Source: a virus
Virus record (IMG/VR): IMGVR_UViG_3300046001_008766
Location: 1 to 26,206 of that record
Strand: one strand, 5' to 3'
Length of the DNA stretch: 26,206 bases
The notes beneath the pieces were generated by a model, which was not told where the DNA came from, made no database searches, and saw only the letters and a list, made by a program, of their open reading frames with translations. Position numbers and translations under genes: made by a program. This document shows positions 17,653 to 25,201 of the stretch, one piece after another. Positions within the stretch are counted from its first letter, which is position 1; every line of letters begins with the position of its first letter.

Positions 17653-17982
17653 TTAAATCAAGTCGTTTATTGTTGTTTGTGCTTCTAATACCTGTTGTCT
17701 TAATGATGTAATTTCATTTAATAATGCTTGAATATCATCTTGACTTATACTAACACCTAAGTAATCAGCTTCTCTTTGTAAAATATATCTATGGGAATTT
17801 ATATCACCTTCTTTTTCAATTTGATAAAATAATTCATCATATAATTGAAAAAAATCATCTATAGTAAAAGAAAGAGTTTCTTCAACTGCATTTTGATTTA
17901 GAAATTGACTAAATTGAGTATTAATTACTCTACCGTAAGTATCCTTATTAAATACAGTTTTTTGTACTGGTATTTGAGACAT
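17653..17982 (-). CDS. small helical phage structural or assembly protein
   Basis: This 109-residue protein has a short N-terminal segment (VQKTVFNKDTYGR), then an acidic helical region around FTIDDFFQLYDELFYQIEKEG, and a C-terminal coiled coil that runs from about residue 78 to the end, with a heptad-like Ile/Leu pattern (IQALLNEITSLRQQVLEAQ). It contains an INSHRYILQREADYLG element that I have seen in small proteins of the same cluster in other T4-like phages. The start overlaps the stop of the 366-residue gene by one base (TAATG), and the downstream giant gene starts 5 bases after its stop. This suggests translational coupling in a three-gene block. A role as a small bridging subunit or chaperone of the baseplate is plausible but not shown. 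Confidence 0.55.
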   Translation of the reverse strand: MSQIPVQKTVFNKDTYGRVINTQFSQFLNQNAVEETLSFTIDDFFQLYDELFYQIEKEGDINSHRYILQREADYLGVSISQDDIQALLNEITSLRQQVLEAQTTINDLI

Positions 17983-19082
17983 TATCTTATAACTTTAAAA
18001 ATGTAATCTTTATCAGATACTATTGTTTCTCCACTTGACAATATAGTTTTAAGAAGAATTTTATAGTAACGTTCGGGTTCTAATCCATTCATATATACTG
18101 TAAAATAATTACTAATTGAATCACATCCAATTTTAGTACCTGTTGTGTCGTAATCTACGACAATTTCTTCAGTATCCAAATCTTTTATTGACCAATATGA
18201 AGAAGTAGGTAAACATTTTTGATTGCCAAAACCTAATGATGTTCTAAAGGTTGTTGCTTGATATAAATCTCTAACAGCAACTCTAAATTTCTGAACTGAG
18301 TCTTGTTGATATTCAGCTTTATTATTATTTATAACAGCTGTAAAGTAACTAGATGTAACTACACTTAATGAGCCTGTAGAAAAGGATGTATCGTTCCATT
18401 TTATTTCTAAACATGGAGGATATATAGTATGGGTGTGATCTGAGAAATATTTTAATTCGAATTTTGATGCTGATGTAAATTCTATAGATGAAGAATTTTT
18501 TAGTATAAATCCATAATTAGGAATAGAACTACTATACCAAGCAGCAACAGCATTAGTTACTGTGAAATTAGTATCTTTAGAATTTATTTCAGAACTAAAA
18601 CTTTGAGTAGCAAGATATGTTGAAGAAGTATACCAATTACCACCACCAGCATTTCCTGTAGCACTATAAGACCCAGTAGTACCTGTTGTAAAACTAGAAG
18701 TTTGCCATGGATTAATATCAAGTTCATTTCTGAATTTCCAACTTGCACCATCCGTTGTAATAGGAACATTACCTAATCTACCAGTACCTTGATTCCAATC
18801 TTGAGATAAAGCACGAGCTTCTAAAGTAAAGGTAGTTGGAATTTGTGAAGTATTAGCTACAAATAATTTTAACGAAGCTGAAAATTGACTTGAACTAACC
18901 AATGCCATAGCAAGGTTAATTTCAGATGTTGGAAACTTTAATAATGTACGTGATACTTCATTAGTACTATTAATAGATTCAAATGTGCTGATTTCTAATA
19001 TTTCATCTAATCCAGTGTTTAATGTTGGGTAGAATGAATATATTGTTGCACTTTTTTCGGGAAATATTTTATAAACTGCCAT
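17982..19082 (-). CDS. DNRLRE-like beta-sandwich baseplate/tail protein
   Basis: This 366-residue protein has an N-terminal domain of about 230 residues that follows the pattern of DNRLRE/CBM-like beta-sandwich domains. It starts with KSATIYSFYPTLNTGLDEIL, then SRTLLKFPTSEI, then a SLKLFVAN strand with an ALSQDWNQGTG loop. VTNAVAAWYSSSIPNYGFIL near residues 178-197 and PCLEIKW close the fold. The C-terminal 130 residues form a second beta domain (FRVAVRDLYQ, a Cys pair and an ISNYFTVYMNGL segment), perhaps fibronectin-like. Such folds commonly bind carbohydrate or act as structural adaptors on virions. The domain match is by eye. The gene opens the 366/109/1493-residue block behind the motif at 19101, so it probably contributes to the baseplate periphery. 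Confidence 0.5.
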   Translation of the reverse strand: MAVYKIFPEKSATIYSFYPTLNTGLDEILEISTFESINSTNEVSRTLLKFPTSEINLAMALVSSSQFSASLKLFVANTSQIPTTFTLEARALSQDWNQGTGRLGNVPITTDGASWKFRNELDINPWQTSSFTTGTTGSYSATGNAGGGNWYTSSTYLATQSFSSEINSKDTNFTVTNAVAAWYSSSIPNYGFILKNSSSIEFTSASKFELKYFSDHTHTIYPPCLEIKWNDTSFSTGSLSVVTSSYFTAVINNNKAEYQQDSVQKFRVAVRDLYQATTFRTSLGFGNQKCLPTSSYWSIKDLDTEEIVVDYDTTGTKIGCDSISNYFTVYMNGLEPERYYKILLKTILSSGETIVSDKDYIFKVIR

Positions 19083-19085
19083 AGT

Positions 19086-19097
19086 TAGTAATTACTA
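19086..19097. repeat. 12-bp perfect palindrome TAGTAATTACTA
   Basis: A perfect inverted repeat lies in the gap between the GH19 gene stop and the start of the 366-residue gene, 4 bases before the ATG at 19082. It sits directly downstream of the promoter-like motif at 19101, so it would be in the 5' leader. It could be an operator or a short hairpin; all-A/T sequence of this size can also arise by chance. Confidence 0.3.
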
Positions 19098-19100
19098 CAT

Positions 19101-19108
19101 ATAAATAT
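19101..19108 (-). promoter_or_regulatory. candidate late promoter element ATATTTAT
   Basis: The minus strand reads CATATTTATATG, 18 bases before the ATG at 19082, in the 44-base gap after the hydrolase gene. It would initiate the 366/109/1493-residue unit. Confidence 0.5.
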
Positions 19109-19126
19109 GTTAAATACCAAACTATT

Positions 19127-19726
19127 TTACGCTAATAACGCATGATATTCTTTAAAATGTTTGATACGATCAGCTAAACCAATTGTGCCACCATTAACAC
19201 GTTTAGTAATTGATGTAACAACAGCGTCAGTTGCACCACCATCCGCTAATTTGTGTAAACCGTTTTTGCTAAAGAACCAAGCAGCTGATAATAATGCATA
19301 TTTTTCTGCTACCCATGTTGGATTAGCAGCAATATCTTCATTAATTGATTTACCAAACGCAGTATAATTATCTTTACCAGTTAATTGGATGTAACCACGA
19401 CCACAGAACTTAGCACCATCACCTGTTGCTTCAGCGCCATTACCCATTCTATTACCATATACTTTATTAGCAATTTTTTCTGGCTTACGTTCATACTGTT
19501 TAGCTAATGCTTCGGTTGGGAAATATTTTTTAAATATACCCATTAAGCCTTTAGCACTATAATTTAAATTTTCTTTTGTCAAACGGAACCCACCACTTTC
19601 ATGACCACATTGAGCTAAGAAATGAGCTAAACGTAGTGGAGTATTAATTTGAAATTTTTCCATTACTCCCGGAATTTGGGCTATAACGTTGTCTGGGATG
19701 TGTCCTTTTAATTTTTCTAAATTCAT
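19127..19726 (-). CDS. GH19 chitinase-like peptidoglycan hydrolase
   Basis: This 199-residue single-domain enzyme belongs to glycoside hydrolase family 19, which in phages cleaves the glycan strands of peptidoglycan. The diagnostic elements are LAHFLAQCGHESGGF with the predicted catalytic Glu at residue 43, NYSAKGLMGIFKKYFP, a VYGNRMGNG segment, and the GDGAKFCGRGYIQLTGK element with NY following. There is no signal peptide, no transmembrane anchor and no cell-wall-binding domain. It follows gp6 within 11 bases and precedes more baseplate genes. No holin is visible nearby. It could be the lysis endolysin or a virion-associated hydrolase that helps the tail penetrate; the gp5-like protein of this phage lacks a lysozyme domain, which favours the second option but does not prove it. 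Upstream DNA is A-rich without a Shine-Dalgarno sequence. Confidence 0.88.
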   Translation of the reverse strand: MNLEKLKGHIPDNVIAQIPGVMEKFQINTPLRLAHFLAQCGHESGGFRLTKENLNYSAKGLMGIFKKYFPTEALAKQYERKPEKIANKVYGNRMGNGAEATGDGAKFCGRGYIQLTGKDNYTAFGKSINEDIAANPTWVAEKYALLSAAWFFSKNGLHKLADGGATDAVVTSITKRVNGGTIGLADRIKHFKEYHALLA

Positions 19727-19737
19727 ATTTTTAATTT

Positions 19738-21564
19738 TTAACTTACTACTACTCTACCTTGAATATCTGTATTAGGGAATCTAACTTCAAATATAGCTGG
19801 GTCTAGTGAAGGGTAAACATTATTGTTTCTAGTTGCACCAGCAATATCATATCCATATGGAGAATAATCTCCTCCTTGTTTGTTTACTACCTCAATCTTA
19901 ACTATAGATTGTACTCCTCTAATTTGTAATAATTTAGAAGTTATTTCTGATAAGGCAATTGGTTGATTGATTTGCCAGCTGTCTATATTAAAGTGACTTT
20001 GTAAAGAAGATATACAATTAGTTAATACATCTTTATTAGAGTATCCACTTAATACTGTTATATCAAAATTAATACCAACATTAATATAATAGGCATCTTT
20101 AATATTAATAGCATCAGTAACCATTCTATATTGATTAATGTAGGTTGCTAAATTATTTTTTAATAAAGCTGAGCCTGTGACTAATTGTTTAGCACTGTTA
20201 TAAGATAAAACATATAAATCTAAAGATAATGGATTAAATCCTTGCGTATAAGATGTAGTTTGTTGTGGGTTATTATAAAAATCTTGAGAAATATATGCTT
20301 TAGATACAGTACCATAATCAGCAGGCATTGCTAATGATCGTACAATATAATCATCTTTAGTTACAGCTCTTAATTGAGTTGAATAAGCATATAAAGCATT
20401 TTGACGAATTTCTTCAATTGTATCACCATTTCTACCTCCAGATGATGGGTTCGGGTTAGAAGATACTACACTATTTTTAATAGTATTAAATAAATTTCCT
20501 GTAATTCCATTTTTAGTTGAGGTAATAGAAGAAACATCTATATCCGTTAAATCACTAACAGGAACATTTGATTGGATACCACCTCCTACTAAATATTTTA
20601 CTGTTAAAGAATCTGAAGGTACCAAACCATATTCTTGAGTAAAGAAAGTAGAAGCTTCATTGTAATTATTAGTTATTAATGAGATACCAGGTACAGAGCC
20701 AGATTGAATATTACCAGCAGTTGGGATAATTTGAGAATCAGACTTATCAGATACACCTGCTCCAAATTCTAATTGAATAGTATTATCAGACAAAATTCTA
20801 GAAACAAAACGTCTAGGAACTCTTTGTAAAGATAATAAATAAGGTACTTGATCTTGATTTGACCCAGTATTAGCTGTTTTTTGAAAAATTGTTGATTGAG
20901 CTAAATAAGGAACTTCATAAAAAATATTTCCATCACTTCCTGTTACGTTTAATATTTGTAAAATATTAGTATCAGTAATGTTAGCAGTTGCAAACTTTTG
21001 ATTAGGAGCAAAATTAATAGTAGTTGATTTTAATTCAGCTGAAATAGCAGGTACTGATTTTTTAATTAGATAACTTCCACTATTTACAAAAGTAAGTTCA
21101 GCACTAGCTGTATTTGTAAAGTCAATTTCTTGTGTTGTAAGAAATTTAGTACCTGTAGATGTTGATGTTATTATTGTATTTGCTGGTATTAATAATCCAT
21201 AATTAGTAGTATCTGGTCGTAATGGATTTGATCCTGAAACTATTGGACATAATTGATAAACATCAACTGTAGTACTTGAAGCATAAGATGCTTTTGGACG
21301 ATAACCCATTACATATGCTTGTGCATATAAATTTTCTTTTTCCTTAGCAAATAATAAGAAATTTTCTTGAGTTTGAGTATCTAAATAAAATGACATTACA
21401 TCACCAACATAAGATGCCATTTCAATGAACATGTTACCTGGAGTTGATTCGGAGAAATCATTGTATGTGTTAGGGAAATATGTTTTAGCGTACTGTTGTA
21501 GCTGTCCTTTAAATTCCGTAAACGATTTATCTATATATGATATATTTTGATCTTCGTTAGTCAT
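19738..21564 (-). CDS. baseplate wedge subunit, T4 gp6-like
   Basis: This 608-residue protein is close to T4 gp6 (660). The N-terminus has the signature of the gp6 group: FTEFKGQLQQYAKTYFPN, FSESTPGNMFIEMASYVGDV and MSFYLDTQTQENFL, then a YAQAYVMGYRPKASYAS segment. The central part matches a baseplate J-like core (VPRRFVSRILSDNTIQLEFG near residue 255). The C-terminal part carries repeated alpha/beta elements such as DAYYINVGINFDITVLSGY and LLQIRGVQSIVKIEV. In T4, gp6 dimers form the inner ring joining the wedges around the hub and interact with gp25 and gp53. Here it lies 2 bases after gp25, which supports the assignment and joint translation. The name gp6 is given by homology pattern and gene order. 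Confidence 0.88.
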   Translation of the reverse strand: MTNEDQNISYIDKSFTEFKGQLQQYAKTYFPNTYNDFSESTPGNMFIEMASYVGDVMSFYLDTQTQENFLLFAKEKENLYAQAYVMGYRPKASYASSTTVDVYQLCPIVSGSNPLRPDTTNYGLLIPANTIITSTSTGTKFLTTQEIDFTNTASAELTFVNSGSYLIKKSVPAISAELKSTTINFAPNQKFATANITDTNILQILNVTGSDGNIFYEVPYLAQSTIFQKTANTGSNQDQVPYLLSLQRVPRRFVSRILSDNTIQLEFGAGVSDKSDSQIIPTAGNIQSGSVPGISLITNNYNEASTFFTQEYGLVPSDSLTVKYLVGGGIQSNVPVSDLTDIDVSSITSTKNGITGNLFNTIKNSVVSSNPNPSSGGRNGDTIEEIRQNALYAYSTQLRAVTKDDYIVRSLAMPADYGTVSKAYISQDFYNNPQQTTSYTQGFNPLSLDLYVLSYNSAKQLVTGSALLKNNLATYINQYRMVTDAINIKDAYYINVGINFDITVLSGYSNKDVLTNCISSLQSHFNIDSWQINQPIALSEITSKLLQIRGVQSIVKIEVVNKQGGDYSPYGYDIAGATRNNNVYPSLDPAIFEVRFPNTDIQGRVVVS

Positions 21565-21566
21565 TA

Positions 21567-21971
21567 TTAATTAAATTGTACTGTTATTTCGTCTGGGGTT
21601 TGTGATATGTTTAATACATAGTTAACACTTATATCTATTGAGTTATAATCTGTATTTGGAGTTACAGCAATACTAGTTACTGTGATTTCAGGAATATAAT
21701 ATCCTACACTACTTAATACAGCATTTTTAACCTTTTCAGCATTAACATCATTTATATTTTCAAACAAATATCTTTTTAAATTACATCCAAAATTAGGATT
21801 CATTACTCTTTCACCCATATCCGTTAATAATAAATTAACTAAATTAGATTTAATTTGATTTTTAGTAGTATAAGTACTAGTAAAGGGTTTATTAAAAGGT
21901 AAGCTTACCCCAATAGCAATATTCTTTTGTAAATCTAACGGATTTACACGTATTGTTTGAGGTATTGGCAT
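21567..21971 (-). CDS. baseplate wedge subunit, T4 gp25 / GPW family
   Basis: This 134-residue protein has almost the exact length of T4 gp25 (132). The family signature is present: an N-terminal IAIGVSLPF strand, then NLLLTDMGERVMNPNFGCNLKRYLFENI around residues 45-75, which contains the GER...P.FG...LFE motif, and a C-terminal beta segment that includes ITVTSIAVTP. Despite the historical name, proteins of this family are structural, not lysozymes; gp25 nucleates sheath assembly at the baseplate and contacts gp6. The gene is followed two bases later by gp6 and preceded one base earlier by the 119-residue gene, so the three form one translational block. Confidence 0.9.
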   Translation of the reverse strand: MPIPQTIRVNPLDLQKNIAIGVSLPFNKPFTSTYTTKNQIKSNLVNLLLTDMGERVMNPNFGCNLKRYLFENINDVNAEKVKNAVLSSVGYYIPEITVTSIAVTPNTDYNSIDISVNYVLNISQTPDEITVQFN

Positions 21972-21972
21972 A

Positions 21973-22332
21973 TTATCCTAAATTTCTTAATCCTTGTTTG
22001 TCCATTGGTGACATGTTATTAGCAGCATCAGCAATAAAAGCAGCAAATGGATTTATTTTTTCACCAGTAGCTTCATCAACAGCATCAATTACTTTTAATA
22101 CTGGTTGTGGTTGTTGGAAGCCAAAGGCTTCACCCATTTTACTACGTAGTGATGCTTTAACGTCTGGATTGCCAGGCATTACATCTGCGCTACTATAGCT
22201 AAATGTTTTGTTTTCACGTAATGATTTTTTCTCTTGTTTAGCCATGTGCTCTTCAAGAATGTATGGTAACTCTTCATGAATAGCATCAACTACGGCTTCT
22301 TTGATTAATTTTTTAAATACTTTGATGTTCAT
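21973..22332 (-). CDS. small phage protein upstream of gp25, function unknown
   Basis: This 119-residue protein has an amphipathic N-terminal helix (MNIKVFKKLIKEAVVDAIHE, with ELPYILEE after it), then a Lys/Ser-rich stretch and a C-terminal part containing GFQQPQPVLKVIDAV and INPFAAFIADAANNM. I do not recognise a named family. It opens the block 119-residue gene, gp25, gp6 and GH19 hydrolase, with the promoter-like motif 4 bases before its ATG and a one-base gap to gp25. Its position next to gp25 suggests a small wedge subunit or assembly factor, for instance a functional counterpart of gp53. This is inference from order only. No Cys, membrane segment or known binding motif is visible. Confidence 0.5.
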   Translation of the reverse strand: MNIKVFKKLIKEAVVDAIHEELPYILEEHMAKQEKKSLRENKTFSYSSADVMPGNPDVKASLRSKMGEAFGFQQPQPVLKVIDAVDEATGEKINPFAAFIADAANNMSPMDKQGLRNLG

Positions 22333-22336
22333 AATT

Positions 22337-22344
22337 ATAAATAT
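22337..22344 (-). promoter_or_regulatory. candidate late promoter element ATATTTAT
   Basis: The minus strand reads AAAATATTTATAATTATG, with the motif 4 bases before the ATG at 22332. The upstream gene stops at 22346, so the whole 13-base gap is essentially this element. Confidence 0.5.
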
Positions 22345-22345
22345 T

Positions 22346-23623
22346 TTATCCTTGTAAATTTCGTTGATCGATAATTAGTTTTAGTTGGTCTATTAGATCG
22401 TTAGGGTCCAAAGTAAATGATAATTCACTTCTCAATATATCTGTACCATCACGATTAATTGCTACAGCATAGCGGCGTTTATTTCCTTTAACAACAATTG
22501 CTTGTTGAGCACCTAATGTTTGTTCTTCTTTAATAGCAAACTTAAATCCTTTATATATTCCAAAATCACCACCTGTTGGAAGGAAAGCATTAGATAAATC
22601 AGCTAATTGTTGTTCATTTAGATTAATTGCTGATTTTAAGTCTAATAATTGGTTAACTGTTTTTAGTCTTTCAATTAGATCGTTTAATTTAGAAATTTCA
22701 TTTCCTAATACTACGGTAGAAATAGCTAATACTACATTTAAAGCAAGAATTAGTTTATTTGCTCTTTCAAGTGTTTTAACAATTTTAATAATTACATTAA
22801 CGGGAATACCAATACCAGGAGGTACAGCAGTTGGGATAGGGATAGCAGATAATATAGCTACAATTGTACTAAATATAGTAATATATGTTGCAATCTGAGA
22901 TATTGTTTTTTGAAGTGAAGATAATTTACTTATACTATTATTAATTAAAGTAATAGTATTATTTCTTAGATTAGTAGCAATAGCAATTGTTTCGGGGGTG
23001 TTTGCTTGTTCAATATAAGCATTTACTTGATCTACTAAAATTTCTAACTTGCCTCTTTGGGATAATATAGAAGCAAGTCTACCAGCAATTTGTAAAGCAA
23101 TAATAGGTGCTAAAGTTTTAGCAGCGTTTAAAGCCATTTTTTTAGCTAAGTCTCTTCTTGCTTTTGCTCTTTCAGCTTTATTTTTTGTTTTTCGTTTTTT
23201 AAGTTTTAATTTTAATTTTTCTCTTTCTGCTTTTAATTTTTTATAAGGGTCAGAAAGTATTTTAGTTAAATCTTCTTGAAACTTAATTTTTTGGGCTTCT
23301 AAACTATCTATTTTAGCTTTATAAGCTTCATTTTCTTTTGCAACAGCAGCATTATACTGTTCTTCAGTAATTTGTTTATTTTTAAAAATTATTTCTAAAC
23401 GTTTTAACTCAGTATTATGATCTATTCCTGCTTGAACTGATTGTTTAACTGTTTCTTCAATTAATTTTTTTAATTCTCCTACTTTTCCTTCAACAACAGA
23501 TATAACTTTATCTTTAGCTTTATTTACTAATTGATCACCAAAAGTTTTAATAGCGACTGATGATGATATTGTTTTTAAAATATCAGGAGAAACTACAGTT
23601 GATATACTTAAATTATTAGACAT
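22346..23623 (-). CDS. coiled-coil tail protein with hydrophobic core segment (tape-measure candidate)
   Basis: This 425-residue protein is strongly helical. Residues about 60-165 are highly charged and coiled-coil-like, including a very basic stretch of Lys/Arg (KLKLKLKKRKTKNK). Residues about 165-190 (ALNAAKTLAPIIALQIAG) and 240-290 are hydrophobic; the second carries a Pro/Ile/Val-rich segment (AIPIPTAVPPGIGIPV). The C-terminal 90 residues form a mixed domain with GFKFAIKEEQTLGAQQAIVV and YAVAINRDGTDIL. A coiled coil plus hydrophobic segments is typical of tape-measure proteins, which define tail length and may help DNA cross the membrane; T4 gp29 (590 residues) is the counterpart. Its start overlaps the stop of the hub/spike gene (TAATG), which supports a central tail role. 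The function is inferred; no direct family recognition. Confidence 0.45.
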   Translation of the reverse strand: MSNNLSISTVVSPDILKTISSSVAIKTFGDQLVNKAKDKVISVVEGKVGELKKLIEETVKQSVQAGIDHNTELKRLEIIFKNKQITEEQYNAAVAKENEAYKAKIDSLEAQKIKFQEDLTKILSDPYKKLKAEREKLKLKLKKRKTKNKAERAKARRDLAKKMALNAAKTLAPIIALQIAGRLASILSQRGKLEILVDQVNAYIEQANTPETIAIATNLRNNTITLINNSISKLSSLQKTISQIATYITIFSTIVAILSAIPIPTAVPPGIGIPVNVIIKIVKTLERANKLILALNVVLAISTVVLGNEISKLNDLIERLKTVNQLLDLKSAINLNEQQLADLSNAFLPTGGDFGIYKGFKFAIKEEQTLGAQQAIVVKGNKRRYAVAINRDGTDILRSELSFTLDPNDLIDQLKLIIDQRNLQG

Positions 23624-24795
23624 TAAGCTGTAAAGTTTTGTTGTGAAAGAATACCCTCTAATCTGTCTGTAGCTCTATCTAAAGTATTTAATAATCCTTC
23701 AGCAGCAGTATTAATATCTATAGCAGGTGCACCTTCAGGACTACCAATAACAGTGGATAGTGATGTACCAAATTCATACATACCACCTAATAAATCAAGT
23801 AATAAATCATACGTTTTGTTACCCAAAACCAATGGTTCAGACGGTAATTGATTATTTACAGTACCTAAAAAAACAGTTCCTCCATTAAGGTGAATCCTTT
23901 CGTTAGCATTTAGATTAATAATATTTTTAGTGCTTATTTCAACATTTGTTTTAGCAAATATCATTACTTCATCCTTTTTAGAATTTAAAGTAACTCTATC
24001 ACTATTAATAATAATCTGAGCGTTGTAATATTTTGATGGGTTAATTGGGTTAGTAAGTGGATTTACATTACCTGTTCTATCAGGTTGTAAAGGAAGTTTT
24101 TGTGTTGAAGTAAGATAAATTGTAGATAAGTCTTTATTTATTTTTTCAACATGGAATTTATCTCCAGGTTCATAACTAAACCCATTTGATAATATTGTTA
24201 TTGGATTATCATCATTTCCTATTTCACTCCATTCATTTAAATTAGAAAATAATTTAGTAGTTGAACCAAATCTTAAAGCAGAACCTTGTCTACCTTGAAT
24301 AATATGATCACCTTCAAAAGACAATAGAGTTTTAACATTTGGATTTTCAACAAACGTTAAACCTAAAGCTGATTGATCAGATGCTGGTTGGCTATTTTGT
24401 TGGTTGTTATTCCATAAATTAACTACACTAATATAGTATTTTTGAGAATTGTTACTTGTAACTTGTGAAGTAGGAGAAGGTAAATCTTCTAAGTAAACTA
24501 ATTCTCCTAATATGGGAAAATATTGAAACTGGGAAGATAATGATTTAGCAATTTTACATTTGCCTAAAAAATCATCTCCAGCATTACCAGCAGTATCTTT
24601 TGCTTGATTGTAATCTAAATAAAATACAGAACCTATACCATTAAATCCTCCTGCTTTTTTAAACATAGCAGCTGTAGGAGTATTTTCAGTAGTAACTACT
24701 CCATATACTCTACCTACTTGGGCTTTTCGAGGTGGGGTAGCTTTTCCTTTACCAACAGAGGCAACAACGGATGACAGGTTAGTTCTTACTCTCAT
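23623..24795 (-). CDS. baseplate hub/spike protein, gp5-like without lysozyme domain
   Basis: This 390-residue protein has an N-terminal OB-fold-like domain (about residues 24-112) that starts KAQVGRVYGVV and ends FPILGELVYLEDLPSP, as in hub proteins of the gp5/VgrG group. The middle contains LLSFEGDHIIQGRQGSALRFG. Residues about 255-320 show the short repeating strands of a spike beta-helix: IIINSDRVTLNSKKDEVMI, FAKTNVEISTKNIINLN and ERIHLNGGTVFLG. The C-terminal helix ends the protein. In T4, gp5 carries a lysozyme domain between OB-fold and needle; none is visible here. The role is the membrane-puncturing device at the centre of the baseplate. It abuts the upstream 125-residue gene with no gap and overlaps the coiled-coil gene by one base. 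Confidence 0.72.
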   Translation of the reverse strand: MRVRTNLSSVVASVGKGKATPPRKAQVGRVYGVVTTENTPTAAMFKKAGGFNGIGSVFYLDYNQAKDTAGNAGDDFLGKCKIAKSLSSQFQYFPILGELVYLEDLPSPTSQVTSNNSQKYYISVVNLWNNNQQNSQPASDQSALGLTFVENPNVKTLLSFEGDHIIQGRQGSALRFGSTTKLFSNLNEWSEIGNDDNPITILSNGFSYEPGDKFHVEKINKDLSTIYLTSTQKLPLQPDRTGNVNPLTNPINPSKYYNAQIIINSDRVTLNSKKDEVMIFAKTNVEISTKNIINLNANERIHLNGGTVFLGTVNNQLPSEPLVLGNKTYDLLLDLLGGMYEFGTSLSTVIGSPEGAPAIDINTAAEGLLNTLDRATDRLEGILSQQNFTA

Positions 24796-25173
24796 TTAAG
24801 CTTGATATTGAGGAGCTTGTTCTAATAATTTTTGTCCTTTCTCTTGTACATCTTTTTGTTCAGCTAATAACGCTTCAATCTCACTCATATCTAATAGTTC
24901 ATTATTATTATTACCATTAGAAGTAGAAGCACGTTGTGCTATAGCTGCCATCTTTACTAATTGCTCGTTATTTTTTACATTAACATCAAGTAAATCCTTA
25001 ACAACAGGCATTAAATTTGTAGCATTACCTACGTTAGCGGTTGCCATTGGTTTCATAGTATCAATGAAATCTTCAATCTTCTTATCAATATCTTTATTAT
25101 TCTTGTGTATTTTCTTAAACAGGTCCGATAAGGACATACCGTCAAATACTTCTACATCATTAAAATTAGCCAT
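24796..25173 (-). CDS. small helical protein upstream of the hub gene
   Basis: I place the start at the ATG at 25173, giving 125 residues beginning MANFNDVEVFDGMSLSDLF. An in-frame TTG at 25188 would add five residues, but it lies inside the ATATTTAT motif (25188-25195), so the ATG is preferred. The protein is helical and charged. It has a Lys/Asp-rich segment (KIHKNNKDIDKKIEDFI), a VVKDLLDVNVKNNEQLVKMA helix, an Asn-rich patch (NGNNNN) and a C-terminal helix rich in Gln and Glu. I recognise similar small proteins next to the hub gene in other T4-like metagenomic phages, with no established function. It is first in the unit that includes the hub/spike and coiled-coil genes, so an assembly or hub-associated role is plausible. 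Confidence 0.55.
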   Translation of the reverse strand: MANFNDVEVFDGMSLSDLFKKIHKNNKDIDKKIEDFIDTMKPMATANVGNATNLMPVVKDLLDVNVKNNEQLVKMAAIAQRASTSNGNNNNELLDMSEIEALLAEQKDVQEKGQKLLEQAPQYQA

Positions 25174-25187
25174 AATTGCGTTTATCA

Positions 25188-25195
25188 ATAAATAT
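25188..25195 (-). promoter_or_regulatory. candidate late promoter element ATATTTAT
   Basis: The minus strand reads CATATTTATTG, 14 bases before the preferred ATG at 25173. It falls between the sigma-factor gene and the first structural gene of this region, a natural place for a late promoter. Confidence 0.5.
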
Positions 25196-25201
25196 GAATA
25201 A

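Noticed and set aside
21567-21971. gp25-family protein as a lysozyme
   Set aside because: Older annotation of this family as lysozyme is not supported by a catalytic motif here; the family is structural in contractile tails.
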